A DNA stretch of 64,000 nt from Sulfitobacter marinus (GCF_900116285.1 NZ_FPAJ01000005.1:124001-188000); one strand, 5' to 3'; shown: positions 35,874-44,655, numbered from the stretch's first letter. Translations and numbers: made by a program. The notes: generated by a model from the sequence alone, not told the origin.

Positions 35874-36677
35874 ATGACTTTGTTTCAACTTTTGCTCGTC
35901 GCAATCATTCAGGGCCTGACGGAATTTCTGCCGGTTTCATCGTCAGGTCATCTCATTCTGCTTCCCTTCGTAACAGGTGGCCCCGATCAAGGGCTGGCAA
36001 TTGATGTTGCGGTTCACGTTGGCACCTTACTGGCAGTCATCATTTATTTCCGGGCCGAAGTCGCCGAAGCCACCCTTGGCCTTGGCCGCCTGCTGCGGGG
36101 CAAAGTCGACACCCCCGGTGCGCGCACCGCGCTTTTGCTGATCCTCGCGACCATTCCAGTTTTGGTGGTGGGGCTGCTGTTCAAACTGCTGGGCATCGAT
36201 GAAATGCTACGGTCAGTCGCCGTGATTGGTTGGACCATGTTGATCTTTGGCCTTCTCTTGTATTGGGCTGACAAAACGGGCGGCAAATCACGCGATGCCG
36301 GTGATTGGCAAATGAAGGATGCAGTCTGGATGGGTCTTGCCCAAGCCGTTGCGCTGATCCCCGGAACGTCCCGCTCGGGCATCACGATTACGGCAGCGCG
36401 CAAGCTGGGCTATGACCGCACAAGCGCTGCCACGCTGTCGATGCTCATGTCGATCCCGACGATCCTTGCATCTGGTGCCTTGCTGTCTCTGGACGTCATA
36501 GGTGAGGCCAACTGGCAACTAGCCAAAGACGCATCAATTGCTGCCGCATTCGCCTTTGTCGCGGCATTGTTGGCGCTGGTATTTATGATGCGCCTGCTGC
36601 GCAGCGTCAGTTTTACACCCTATGTGATTTACCGCATCATTTTGGGGATTGCGCTGCTGACCTACGCCTATTCATAA
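35874..36677 (+). CDS. uppP: undecaprenyl-diphosphate phosphatase
   Basis: A 267-residue integral membrane BacA/UppP enzyme that dephosphorylates undecaprenyl diphosphate for recycling of the peptidoglycan carrier and gives bacitracin tolerance. The catalytic signatures are GLTEFLPVSSSGHLILLP near the N-terminus and IPGTSRSGITITAARKLG with the conserved Arg and Ser. About eight hydrophobic helices. It is divergent from gltD and ends at a bidirectional terminator. Confidence 0.96.
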   Translation: MTLFQLLLVAIIQGLTEFLPVSSSGHLILLPFVTGGPDQGLAIDVAVHVGTLLAVIIYFRAEVAEATLGLGRLLRGKVDTPGARTALLLILATIPVLVVGLLFKLLGIDEMLRSVAVIGWTMLIFGLLLYWADKTGGKSRDAGDWQMKDAVWMGLAQAVALIPGTSRSGITITAARKLGYDRTSAATLSMLMSIPTILASGALLSLDVIGEANWQLAKDASIAAAFAFVAALLALVFMMRLLRSVSFTPYVIYRIILGIALLTYAYS

Positions 36678-36682
36678 ATGCA

Positions 36683-36714
36683 AAAAGGCCCGCCAGTTTC
36701 GGCAGGGCCTTTTC
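36683..36714. terminator. bidirectional rho-independent terminator
   Basis: AAAAGGCCC at 36683-36691 pairs with GGGCCTTTT at 36705-36713, with a small inner GCC/GGC stem, between the convergent ends of uppP and the NDUFA9-like gene. T-rich tails flank it on both strands. Confidence 0.88.
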
Positions 36715-36730
36715 CACAAAAATAAGTTAA

Positions 36731-37714
36731 TTAGCTGCGCAGATCCTTGGCCGAGGCCATGATGTCATCATATTGACCCGCAGGGCGGAAGCGCCACAGA
36801 TAATCCGGCAGAACCGATGACATCGACACAGGAGTAATACAAAGCGTATCAAAGCCTTTAGCACCCTCTGCGACCACATTATCATTGCCCAGATTTTTGA
36901 CCTGATCACGGGTCACCACGCCATTTTTGACCAAGCCCAGCGTAACCGACTGCAAAAGATCAAAGGCGAATGCCATAATCTTGGCCACGAACATCGGGAC
37001 CGCCAATACCAAACGGCGGCGATGTACAACATCCAGCATCCGCTTCATCAGGGCGCGAAAACTCTCCACATCCGGGCCGCCAAGTTCGTAAGCGCCTGCC
37101 GGCGCATCACCAAGCACGCCCATCTCAGCCGCGCGCGCGACATCATCCACATATACCGGCTGAAAGAGCGTATCCGCGCCGATCACGGGCACAACTGGGC
37201 TAAGCCGTGTCATACCCGCAAACCGGTTAAAGAATTCATCCTCCGGCCCGAACACGATCGAGGGACGCAAAATAACGGCATCAGGTACGTGCTTTAATAC
37301 AGCCGCCTCGCCCATCGCCTTGGTCTGCGCGTATTCGCTTGCCGATTCAGTATCCGCGCCAATCGCCGAGACATGAACCAACCGGTTGATACCCTCCGCG
37401 GCCGCAATTCGTGCAATCCGTTCGGCACCATCCGATTGAATTGCCTCAAAGGTGCTTTTACCCGTTTCGGCCAGAATACCCACGCAATTCACAACAGCAT
37501 CGGCCCCCTGCATTGCGGCACGCACCGACGCATCGTCACGAATGTTGCAGAAAACAGGCTCAACCTGACCGACGGCACCATATGGGCGCACGAAAATAGC
37601 CTCATTCGGGCGGCGTACCGCAACACGAACACGCCATCCTGCCTTGGCCATACGGCGCACAATGTAACGCCCCACAAACCCCGAGCCACCATAGATCGTG
37701 ACCAGCTTTGACAT
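36731..37714 (-). CDS. NAD(P)H-binding protein, complex I NDUFA9-like
   Basis: A 327-residue atypical SDR. The nucleotide loop is TIYGGSGFVGRYIVRRMAKA at the N-terminus, followed by DAVVNCVGILAETGKSTFEA and LVHVSAIGADTESASEYAQT then KAMGEAAVL, as in the family of bacterial NDUFA9 relatives. Later, VILRPSIVFGPEDEFFNRFA and PVYVDDVARA fit the same group. ATG at 37714 follows GGACAGGAGCATCATC; the longer in-frame start at 37774 was rejected. Its function in bacteria is unsettled; a quinone or complex I-related role is only suggested by the eukaryotic homologue. Confidence 0.87.
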   Translation of the reverse strand: MSKLVTIYGGSGFVGRYIVRRMAKAGWRVRVAVRRPNEAIFVRPYGAVGQVEPVFCNIRDDASVRAAMQGADAVVNCVGILAETGKSTFEAIQSDGAERIARIAAAEGINRLVHVSAIGADTESASEYAQTKAMGEAAVLKHVPDAVILRPSIVFGPEDEFFNRFAGMTRLSPVVPVIGADTLFQPVYVDDVARAAEMGVLGDAPAGAYELGGPDVESFRALMKRMLDVVHRRRLVLAVPMFVAKIMAFAFDLLQSVTLGLVKNGVVTRDQVKNLGNDNVVAEGAKGFDTLCITPVSMSSVLPDYLWRFRPAGQYDDIMASAKDLRS

Positions 37715-37786
37715 GATGATGCTCCTGTCCAGAAAATATGATCGATAGATACAGTTTTGCCAGTTTGGGAACAAGCTTCAAATCAG

Positions 37787-37806
37787 ACCAGTTTGATCGA
37801 ACTGGT
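37787..37806. promoter_or_regulatory. perfect inverted repeat upstream of NDUFA9-like gene
   Basis: ACCAGTT and AACTGGT flank TGATCG about 73 nt before the start of the NDUFA9-like gene and 113 nt before tRNA-Leu. The symmetry and location fit an operator for a dimeric regulator; the regulator is not known. Confidence 0.4.
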
Positions 37807-37869
37807 TAAGACCATACACCAGCGTTTGCCGCGCATGGCAACTAGATCAAAGAATGTCAGCGAATCCAA

Positions 37870-37898
37870 TTGACACCTACGCCCCGCACGATTAGAGC
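37870..37898 (+). promoter_or_regulatory. sigma-70 promoter of tRNA-Leu
   Basis: A consensus TTGACA at 37870-37875 is followed after 17 nt by TAGAGC at 37893-37898, with the tRNA beginning 21 nt later. Spacing and -35 are ideal; the -10 is a partial match. Confidence 0.7.
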
Positions 37899-37918
37899 AG
37901 CCTTCACAACCCCCCTGT

Positions 37919-38004
37919 GCCCAGGTGGCGGAATGGTAGACGCGCTAGCTTCAGGTGCTAGTACTGGCAACGGTGTGGAGGTTCGAGTCCTCTTCTGGGC
38001 ACCA
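37919..38004 (+). tRNA. tRNA-Leu (anticodon CAG)
   Basis: An 86-nt gene with a long variable arm typical of tRNA-Leu. The acceptor arm GCCCAGG pairs with TCTGGGC before A-CCA, and CCA is encoded. The anticodon arm is CTAGC-TTCAGGT-GCTAG with anticodon CAG, and the T arm contains GGTTCGAGTCC. It reads CUG codons. The 3' end borders a stretch with possible insertion-sequence remains and an accessory sugar operon. Confidence 0.97.
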
Positions 38005-38109
38005 ATTTTTCCAAATAATTTATTATAACATTATCTGGAATTGTAATTTCCTCATCCACCTTTAAATCCCCCTTTCAGACATCATTCTAAAGATGCCGCC
38101 AAGAGTAAG

Positions 38110-38145
38110 GATCGGGCACGATCTTTGGCTTTGTGCAACAAAGCC
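38110..38145. mobile_element. possible insertion-sequence end fragment (two hairpins)
   Basis: GATCG-GGCA-CGATC at 38110-38123 is followed by GGCTTTGT-GCA-ACAAAGCC at 38127-38145. The motif TTTGTGCAACAAAGCC resembles the ends of IS5-type elements as I remember them, but no transposase reading frame is intact between the tRNA and the GntR gene. The remaining sequence of this 186-bp spacer shows no gene. Identification is tentative. Confidence 0.3.
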
Positions 38146-38190
38146 GGACTGCAGGGTCGCGAGCTTCCCTCAAATGCCTGAGCATATCTC

Positions 38191-38982
38191 TCATTCTTCG
38201 GTTGTAGTGCCTGCGCCGGACGTTCGTTTTTCCCAGTACTCTTTCGCGGTGTGCCGGTTTGCATCCAGCATCTTTTCCATTTCGCGCTTGGCGTCGGCAC
38301 CGCTTCGGTCACGGATAGCCTCTGCAACACGGGTGTGGCCTTCTCTTGAAACGGGTGTGCCATTGTCGGTTTGAACGCCGTATTCGTAAGAAATTCGTAG
38401 AATACCTATGATGATGGGCCGCAGCTGGCGCATCATCCGGTTACCGGTCGCATCAAGAATTGTGCAATGGAACAGGCAGTCGGCCGCGTAAAGTTCGGTC
38501 ACATCCATGCTGCCGGGCGACATGGCGTCGGCGGCTTTTAATATCTCGCCCACCTGTTCAGGTGTTGCACGTTCAGCGGCAAGTTCGGCAGCGGCCGGTT
38601 CAATGATGCATCGCAGCTCGGTGGTTTCGACAAACATTCTGCCGATGCCGCTCTGGGCGACGTTGTGCCACGAAATAACGTCAGCATCCAACAGGCTCCA
38701 TTCACTGACCGGGCGCACGCGGGTGCCGTAGCGGCGCGCCGTGCGAACCATTCCCTTGCCGGATAGCACCTTAATTGCGTCACGGATGGTGTTCCGGCTG
38801 AAGCCTAATGCATCAGCCAGATCTGATTCCATCGGCATAGGTTCACCCTCTGGATAGTCACCGTTAACGATTGCACGGCCCAGTTTTTCAACAGCCTCTT
38901 TGGCAACGCCGGTCGGCAAAGACGATCCCGCATCCAGTGGCGTTGTAAAGTTAAGCCCACGTGCAGCAACATTTTTTATCAT
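38191..38982 (-). CDS. GntR-family transcriptional regulator, FadR subfamily
   Basis: A 263-residue repressor with an N-terminal winged helix and a C-terminal all-helical FCD ligand domain. The DNA-binding part includes GEPMPMESDLADALGFSRNT followed by IRDAIKVLSGKGMVRTARRY and GTRVRP. The FCD part has RCIIEPAAAELAAERATPEQ and the metal-type residues around DCLFHCTILDATGNRMM and SREGHTRVAEAI. ATG at 38982 follows GGAAAGCTCGG; an in-frame ATG at 39015 is less likely. It is divergent from the sugar-acid operon and most likely represses it, sensing a sugar acid or related intermediate. That link is inferred from position. Confidence 0.9.
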   Translation of the reverse strand: MIKNVAARGLNFTTPLDAGSSLPTGVAKEAVEKLGRAIVNGDYPEGEPMPMESDLADALGFSRNTIRDAIKVLSGKGMVRTARRYGTRVRPVSEWSLLDADVISWHNVAQSGIGRMFVETTELRCIIEPAAAELAAERATPEQVGEILKAADAMSPGSMDVTELYAADCLFHCTILDATGNRMMRQLRPIIIGILRISYEYGVQTDNGTPVSREGHTRVAEAIRDRSGADAKREMEKMLDANRHTAKEYWEKRTSGAGTTTEE

Positions 38983-39018
38983 CCGAGCTTTCCTTTTCCG
39001 TCGACATATCCACAAATT

Positions 39019-39051
39019 CTAGATGGTATCTAGACTCTAGATGGTATCTAT
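39019..39051. promoter_or_regulatory. tandem palindromic operator between GntR gene and sugar operon
   Basis: TAGAT-GGT-ATCTA occurs twice, at 39020-39032 and 39038-39050, centres exactly 18 bp apart, in the 212-bp divergent spacer. Each copy is a perfect 5-bp-arm palindrome inside a repeated CTAGATGGTATCTA. The arrangement fits two dimers of the neighbouring GntR regulator and may control both directions. Confidence 0.7.
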
Positions 39052-39194
39052 GATAGCAAATCTTAAGCTAAAGTAAAAATCCGCCGTTTCAATCTTCGAT
39101 ACCTTGGTTTTGACGGGCGCAAAAGGGACACAACAGATTTGATGCACCGGAGTAAGCCAGCATTACTATCCAAGCCGTGTCTGGTGTCTGTCTG

Positions 39195-40370
39195 ATGAAA
39201 ATCACAGCAATCAGAACCGTTATCGTCAATGCATTCATCCGCAATTGGGTCTTTGTAAAAGTCGAAACCGATCAGCCCGGTCTGTGGGGATGGGGCGAAG
39301 CGACGCTGGAATGGAAGACCCGCGCCGTGACTGGGTGTATTGAAGATCTCGCGCCTTTTCTGGTGGGGCAGGATCCGCTGCGCATTGATCATCTGGTCAA
39401 CAGGATGTCGCGGTTCAGCTTCTGGAATCTTGGCGCAATCGGGATGAGTGCGGCGTCAGGGATCGAAATGGCGCTGTGGGATATCAAAGGTAAATCCCTT
39501 GGTGTTCCGGTTTGGCAATTGCTGGGCGGACGGGTGCGCGACAACGTGCGGGTTTATACGCACCCGTTGCGTGGTGATTTAAAGCGGCTGGTGCCAAGCA
39601 GTGACATATCTGCGGTCTGTGACGACATCCAAGCGACTGTCGAAATGGGGTACAACGCCGTTAAGGTCGGTCTGGTGCCCTACACGGGCTATGACGCGCC
39701 GCTAAAGGACGTCCGCCATGTGGCCAAGCTTGCGGAAGCGATCCGCGAGAGGGTCGGCGATGACGTCGATATTATGACGGATTTCCACGGTCGCCCCGAA
39801 AGTTTGGCGGCCGCAAAGGCCTATATTGACGTTATTGCCCCGATCAATCCGATGTTCATCGAAGAGCCGCTCCAACCGGGCAATGCACAGGCTATGGCAG
39901 AGCTGGGACGCAGGGTTGATTGCCCGCTCGCGACGGGAGAACGGCTTTTTGAAGCTGCGCAGTTTTCAGAACTTGCCGAACTGGGGGCTGTGACGTTTGC
40001 GCAGCCCGATCTGGCGCATTGCATGGGCTTTTCCGGTGGTCGAAAGATTGCCGCGATCACACAGGCCCGGGGCATCGGGGTTTGTCCGCATAATCCTATG
40101 GGTCCCGTGGCCAGCGCCGTTGCACTGCAGTTTGACGCGGCGACGACCAACTTTGTCATTCAGGAAGAATGCGTCGGCGTTGTGCCATGGTTCGAGGACA
40201 TCTGCGCGACCTATCCGATCAAGCTAACAAATGGTGCTTGGGATATTCCCGATGCGCCCGGGTCAGGTATCGAAATTGACGAAAGAGAGGCGGCAAAACA
40301 TCCGTTTAAGCCAGAACATATACTGGCAATGGATGCGATCTTGGAGGACGGAACTATCGCCAATTGGTGA
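39195..40370 (+). CDS. mandelate racemase/muconate lactonizing enzyme family dehydratase (galactonate dehydratase-like)
   Basis: A 391-residue enolase-superfamily enzyme. Likely metal ligands are Asp196 in MTDFHGRPES, a Glu in FIEEP (223-224) and Glu249 in ATGERLF; His299 in CPHNPMGP is in the place of the catalytic His of D-galactonate dehydratases. The overall motif order resembles DgoD. It should dehydrate a sugar acid to a 2-keto-3-deoxy acid. ATG at 39195 begins MKITAIRTVIVNAF; no strong RBS is seen. First gene of the operon that continues with an ABC importer. Exact substrate unknown. Confidence 0.88.
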   Translation: MKITAIRTVIVNAFIRNWVFVKVETDQPGLWGWGEATLEWKTRAVTGCIEDLAPFLVGQDPLRIDHLVNRMSRFSFWNLGAIGMSAASGIEMALWDIKGKSLGVPVWQLLGGRVRDNVRVYTHPLRGDLKRLVPSSDISAVCDDIQATVEMGYNAVKVGLVPYTGYDAPLKDVRHVAKLAEAIRERVGDDVDIMTDFHGRPESLAAAKAYIDVIAPINPMFIEEPLQPGNAQAMAELGRRVDCPLATGERLFEAAQFSELAELGAVTFAQPDLAHCMGFSGGRKIAAITQARGIGVCPHNPMGPVASAVALQFDAATTNFVIQEECVGVVPWFEDICATYPIKLTNGAWDIPDAPGSGIEIDEREAAKHPFKPEHILAMDAILEDGTIANW

Positions 40371-40443
40371 CTCACGCGGCTGCGCATTCACATGCTTAGG
40401 CCGGGTGAAAACGACAAGACGAATAACAAGGGAGAGAGAGAAG

Positions 40444-41679
40444 ATGAAAGCTACGACATTACTTAAAGGCTCTGCGGCGGCACTTTTGTTGTGCGGCACT
40501 TCGCTTAGCGCTGAAGAACTGACAATCTGGACGATCAACTACACATCTGACCGGCAAGTGTCCGCACTGACAGCGGCCGAGGCCGAGTTCGAGGCGCTGA
40601 TGCCCGGCGTGGACGTGGAAATTGTGATGCGCGGCACCGACGAACACAAAACCGCGCTGCGGGTCGCTGCCGGGTCCGATACTGGTCCGGATATCTATGC
40701 CTACTGGGCCGGTCTGGGCCTTGGCGGGGAATATGTGCAGGCCGGGCTTAGCACCGATCTGTCGCCATACTATGAAAGCTACGGGTGGTCTGACCGCCTG
40801 ACAGCCCCATCGCAGGCGTTCTCCGAAAGCTTCGCAGAAGGCAAACACGGCATCCCGTTCCGGTTCTCGGGCGAGGCTGTCTATTACAACAAAGAGCTGT
40901 TTGCGAAGGCGGGCATCGAGTCTGAGCCGCAAACCTATGAGGAACTGAAGGAAGCCGCGGTTGCATTGAAAGCAGCGGGCATTCCGGCATTTACCTTTGG
41001 CGGCACGGTCAACTGGCACGTCATGCGTCTTATGGACGTTATTTTGGAAACCACCTGTGGTGTAGACAAACATGACGCCCTGATGGCGATGGAACTGGAT
41101 TGGGCAACAGAGCCTTGCGCCCTCGAAGCATTTACCGAGATGAAATGGTGGACGGATGATCATTTCCTGAAACCGTTCATGGGCATCGATAACCGTCAGT
41201 CGACTACGTTGTGGTTTGCCAACCGGGCCGCGATGATGCTGGAAGGCGACTGGCACGTTCCGACCATTGACGAAAATGCCGACATGGAAAACTTTGGCCT
41301 GTTCCCATTCCCAACCGGCACCGGGCGTTTGTATGGTTTTGCCGAATACATGTATGTTTCGACAAAATCGGACCAAGCAGATCTGGCGGCAAAGTTCCTT
41401 GATATGTTCACATCGGACGAATTCCAGACGGCCCACTTGGGTGCGTTCGGGGCGCTTTCTGTGAACAAGAACGTCAAGCAGGGTGACGATGCGCTGGCAT
41501 TGCACCGTGAATGGCTGGAGGTGTTTGCCCAAGCCGAAGGAACCTTCGTTAACGGTGACCAAGCGTTCCCATTGGATGTCACGACGGAATACTTCCGTGT
41601 GATCAATGAACTCGCCTCTGGCGATCTGGAGCCGCAGGCCGCAGCCGACGCAATGGCTGGGTTCATCTCAAACCACTAA
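40444..41679 (+). CDS. sugar ABC transporter, periplasmic substrate-binding protein
   Basis: A 411-residue family 1 extracellular solute-binding protein of the CUT1 type. The signal peptide (LLKGSAAALLLCGTSLSAEE) precedes a mature start LTIWTINYTSDRQVSALTAA. YYNKELFAKAGIESEPQTYE and FANRAAMMLEGDWHVPTI are the standard family segments. The RBS is GGGAGAGAGAGAAG. It lies 73 nt after the dehydratase gene, and a hairpin separates it from the permeases, which often allows extra production of the binding protein. Likely ligand: an oligosaccharide or glycoside, from context. Confidence 0.93.
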   Translation: MKATTLLKGSAAALLLCGTSLSAEELTIWTINYTSDRQVSALTAAEAEFEALMPGVDVEIVMRGTDEHKTALRVAAGSDTGPDIYAYWAGLGLGGEYVQAGLSTDLSPYYESYGWSDRLTAPSQAFSESFAEGKHGIPFRFSGEAVYYNKELFAKAGIESEPQTYEELKEAAVALKAAGIPAFTFGGTVNWHVMRLMDVILETTCGVDKHDALMAMELDWATEPCALEAFTEMKWWTDDHFLKPFMGIDNRQSTTLWFANRAAMMLEGDWHVPTIDENADMENFGLFPFPTGTGRLYGFAEYMYVSTKSDQADLAAKFLDMFTSDEFQTAHLGAFGALSVNKNVKQGDDALALHREWLEVFAQAEGTFVNGDQAFPLDVTTEYFRVINELASGDLEPQAAADAMAGFISNH

Positions 41680-41689
41680 GGTTTGAGCG

Positions 41690-41727
41690 GGGTTCGCAGG
41701 ATGGCAATACGACCATTTTGCGGACCC
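41690..41727 (+). promoter_or_regulatory. intercistronic stem-loop after binding-protein gene
   Basis: GGGTTCGCA at 41690-41698 pairs with TGCGGACCC at 41719-41727, with an inner ATGG/CCAT helix around CAATACGA. Lying in the 85-nt gap between the binding-protein and permease genes, it probably protects the upstream message from 3' decay. No T run follows. Confidence 0.6.
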
Positions 41728-41764
41728 AATTACGATTATTGGCAGTCGTTCTGAGAGATATAAA

Positions 41765-42664
41765 ATGACGTTGATTTCACGGTTCCGGAGCCCTCGCACC
41801 CAAGGGATTTTGCTTTTGACCCCCGCGCTTGGGGTCTACGCGATGTTTGCCATATGGCCGATGATTGACGTGCTTATCCTTAGTTTTCAGGACTGGAACG
41901 GGATCACCGAAAACCGCGAGTGGGTCGGGCTGCGCAACTATTACCATATCCTTTATAACGACCCTGTGTTCTGGGTCGCGTTCAAGAACACGTTTATCTG
42001 GACCGTTCTTTCGGTGGTTATTCCCCCCTTGCTTGGCCTTGGATTGGCCCTAGGGCTCAACCAGAAACTGATCCTGCGCGCGCCATTGCGGGCGATCTAT
42101 TATCTGCCCGTGATCATCGCACCGATCGCGGTGGCGACGATGTGGCGCTGGATGTATGATCCGTTCTTTGGCCTGTTTGCCCAGTTACTTGCAGATTTAG
42201 GGCTGTCATCCTGGGCGGTTGATTGGCTAGGTGATCGAGATGTGGCGCTGTATTCTATTTTCGTGGCTTACGTCTGGCAGAACGTCGGGTTTTCGATGGT
42301 GTTGTTTTTGGCCGGCTTGCAAAGCGTGGATAGTTCGCTGATCGACGCGGCGCATATTGACGGCGCGAACCGGCGGCAGGTTTTCAAGAATGTCACGCTG
42401 CCAGCACTGCGGCCGACAATTACCATTGTGCTGGTCTTGTCGACGATCTCATCGCTGAAAGCCTTTGACATTATCTATGGCATGACAGGCGGCGGACCGG
42501 CGCAATCTACGCAGATGCTGGCGCTCTGGGCCTTTACGCAATCAATGGAAATTTTCGATTACGGCCGTGGGTCCGCAGTGTCGGTGGTGCTTCTATTGCT
42601 GACGCTGGCCGTCGTGATCCCCTACATGCGCTGGTCACAAAAACAAGAAAGTGATGCGCAATGA
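41765..42664 (+). CDS. sugar ABC transporter permease (MalF-type)
   Basis: A 299-residue inner-membrane permease with about six helices. The opening QGILLLTPALGVYAMFAIWP and the EAA loop SSLIDAAHIDGANRRQVFKN followed by VTLPALRPTITIVLVLSTIS are diagnostic of CUT1 permeases. GMTGGGPAQSTQMLALW is a further family motif. Its 3' end overlaps the second permease by 4 nt. It forms the heterodimeric channel with that partner. Confidence 0.93.
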   Translation: MTLISRFRSPRTQGILLLTPALGVYAMFAIWPMIDVLILSFQDWNGITENREWVGLRNYYHILYNDPVFWVAFKNTFIWTVLSVVIPPLLGLGLALGLNQKLILRAPLRAIYYLPVIIAPIAVATMWRWMYDPFFGLFAQLLADLGLSSWAVDWLGDRDVALYSIFVAYVWQNVGFSMVLFLAGLQSVDSSLIDAAHIDGANRRQVFKNVTLPALRPTITIVLVLSTISSLKAFDIIYGMTGGGPAQSTQMLALWAFTQSMEIFDYGRGSAVSVVLLLLTLAVVIPYMRWSQKQESDAQ

Positions 42665-43512
42665 TCGCCCCCGCACTGAACATGAAGCGGCGCGATCCGG
42701 TGCTGATCGGCCTCTGGATATCCTTGGCGCTGGTGGCACTGGTCTGGCTGACCCCCGTTGTCTTTATCACCTTCACAGCGTTGAAATCCGAGGCCGAGAT
42801 ATTCAGCACAGCGGCGTTTTCCGTGCCATCCGCAATCGAATGGTCAAACTTTGGCGTCGCATGGATCAAGGGCAATTTCAGCCAGACGTTTTTCAACAGT
42901 ACGGTGATCACGCTGGTCAAGGTGCCGCTGGGACTGCTGATCTCGGCGATGGCGGCCTACGCCTTGGCGCAAATCAAGCTGGGATGGAACAAGGCGCTGC
43001 TATTGTTCGTTCTTTTCGGGGCGATGTTGCCGTTTCAGGTGATGCTGGCACCGCTGTTCAACCTTGTGAACTCGCTTGATCTGATCGACACATATCCCGG
43101 TGTGATCCTGCCCTATCTGGCATTTGGCGTCCCGTATCAGGTCTTTATCTTGCACAGCTTTTTTAGGGCCGTCCCCAAAGAGCTAACAGAGGCTGCGTTG
43201 ATCGATGGGGCTACGCATTTCACGATCTTCCGGCGCATATTCCTGCCGGTTTCACTGCCGGTACTGGCGGCATTGCTGATCCTAGATTTTGTGTCCACGT
43301 GGAACGAATTCGCCATGGCGCTGGTGTTGTTGCAGGACAAAAACATGTGGACGCTTCCCTTGGGGTTGATGTCCTTCCAAGGGCAGTTTTCAAGCAATTA
43401 TGGTGAGTTAAACGCAGCGATCGTGATGACGGTTCTTCCTGCGACACTCGTTTACCTCATCTTCCAACGATACTTTGTCAGCGGGCTGACATCCGGCGCG
43501 GTTAAAGGCTGA
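42661..43512 (+). CDS. carbohydrate ABC transporter permease (MalG-type)
   Basis: A 283-residue permease of the MalG group. The N-terminal helix is followed by LTPVVFITFTALKSEAEIFS, and the EAA loop is ELTEAALIDGATHFTIFRRI then FLPVSLPVLAALLILDFVST. The C-terminus reads QRYFVSGLTSGAVKG, the usual ending of this family. ATGA overlap with the first permease. Together they form the membrane channel. Confidence 0.94.
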   Translation: MIAPALNMKRRDPVLIGLWISLALVALVWLTPVVFITFTALKSEAEIFSTAAFSVPSAIEWSNFGVAWIKGNFSQTFFNSTVITLVKVPLGLLISAMAAYALAQIKLGWNKALLLFVLFGAMLPFQVMLAPLFNLVNSLDLIDTYPGVILPYLAFGVPYQVFILHSFFRAVPKELTEAALIDGATHFTIFRRIFLPVSLPVLAALLILDFVSTWNEFAMALVLLQDKNMWTLPLGLMSFQGQFSSNYGELNAAIVMTVLPATLVYLIFQRYFVSGLTSGAVKG

Positions 43513-43557
43513 CCCATGCAATTCAACACATACGACACGCGAAAGAGGGCGTAGAAA

Positions 43558-44655
43558 ATGGCAACACTAGACATAGATGGCCTGCACAAGAGCTATGGCG
43601 GGCTTGAGGTTGTTCATGACGTGAGCATGGCGTTTGACCATGGTGAGTTCATTATCCTTGTCGGCCCGTCAGGATGTGGGAAATCAACCATGCTGCGGAT
43701 GATTGCAGGGCTTGAGGACATCACCGCCGGCACCATTTCAATCGGCGGCCAAGTGGTTAACGACCTGTCCCCCAAGGAACGCAACATCGCGATGGTGTTT
43801 CAGAACTACGCTTTGTATCCGCAAATGACCGTGGCCCAGAACATGGGATTCTCACTCGAGCTCAATAAGATGAGCAAAGCGGAGATCGCGGTTAAGGTCG
43901 AAGAAACCGCCGAAACGCTTGGGTTAACGCCGCTGCTGGATCGCAAGCCCTCGCAGCTGTCTGGCGGGCAACGCCAGCGGGTCGCGATGGGGCGGGCCAT
44001 TGTGCGTGATCCGGATGTGTTCTTGTTCGATGAACCACTGTCCAACCTCGATGCAAACCTGCGGGTCAAAATGCGCGCTGAGATCAAGGCGCTGCATCAA
44101 CGTCTGGGATCGACAATCGTATATGTCACCCACGATCAAATCGAAGCCATGACGATGGCGGACCGGATTGTTGTGCTGCGGGCCGGGAAGGTCGAACAGA
44201 TCGGATCCCCGCTTGAGCTTTATGATAATCCGGTGAACCTGTTTGTGGCCGGGTTTTTGGGCTCACCCGCGATGAATTTCTTGCAAGGTCATCTCGCGCA
44301 GGATGGATCGTCTTCCTTGACCCTTGGTAATGGTGCCACGGTGGAGCTTGCCGTGCGCCCCGACAGTGCAGCCGAAGCGCCCGTTACCTTGGGCGTACGC
44401 CCTCAAGACATAGAGATCGATCCAGAAAACGGCACGCCCGGAACCATCAAGCTGATCGAACCGACAGGCGCGGACACCCATGTTCTGGTCGATGTCGCCG
44501 GCCACGAAGTGACCTGCGTTTTGGCACAACGTGTCGCAATGTCCGTCGGAGACGAAATCCGGATCTCGTTCAAAACACCGAACGCACATTTCTTTGATGC
44601 GGTGACCGAGGCCCGACTGCCAACATCTAACCCAACCGAAAGGAGTCTAAAATGA
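43558..44655 (+). CDS. sugar ABC transporter ATP-binding protein (UgpC/MsmX-type)
   Basis: A 365-residue ATPase that energises the importer. Walker A is GPSGCGKST, the Q loop is MVFQNYALYPQMT, the signature is LSGGQRQRVAMGRA and Walker B is VFLFDEPLSNLDANLR, followed by YVTHDQIEAMTMADR. A C-terminal regulatory OB-type domain (about residues 240-365) includes GVRPQDIEIDPENGT and VTCVLAQRVAMSVGDEI. Its stop overlaps the next gene's start by 4 nt. Such ATPases may serve several importers. Confidence 0.94.
   Translation: MATLDIDGLHKSYGGLEVVHDVSMAFDHGEFIILVGPSGCGKSTMLRMIAGLEDITAGTISIGGQVVNDLSPKERNIAMVFQNYALYPQMTVAQNMGFSLELNKMSKAEIAVKVEETAETLGLTPLLDRKPSQLSGGQRQRVAMGRAIVRDPDVFLFDEPLSNLDANLRVKMRAEIKALHQRLGSTIVYVTHDQIEAMTMADRIVVLRAGKVEQIGSPLELYDNPVNLFVAGFLGSPAMNFLQGHLAQDGSSSLTLGNGATVELAVRPDSAAEAPVTLGVRPQDIEIDPENGTPGTIKLIEPTGADTHVLVDVAGHEVTCVLAQRVAMSVGDEIRISFKTPNAHFFDAVTEARLPTSNPTERSLK

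Noticed and set aside
38082-38363. A short minus-strand frame across the tRNA-GntR spacer as a transposase fragment
   Set aside because: Most of it overlaps the 3' end of the GntR gene in another frame, and no transposase motif is seen.
40459-41562. A 367-codon minus-strand frame opposite the sugar-binding protein gene
   Set aside because: It has no recognisable domain and lies opposite a clear solute-binding protein with signal peptide and RBS.
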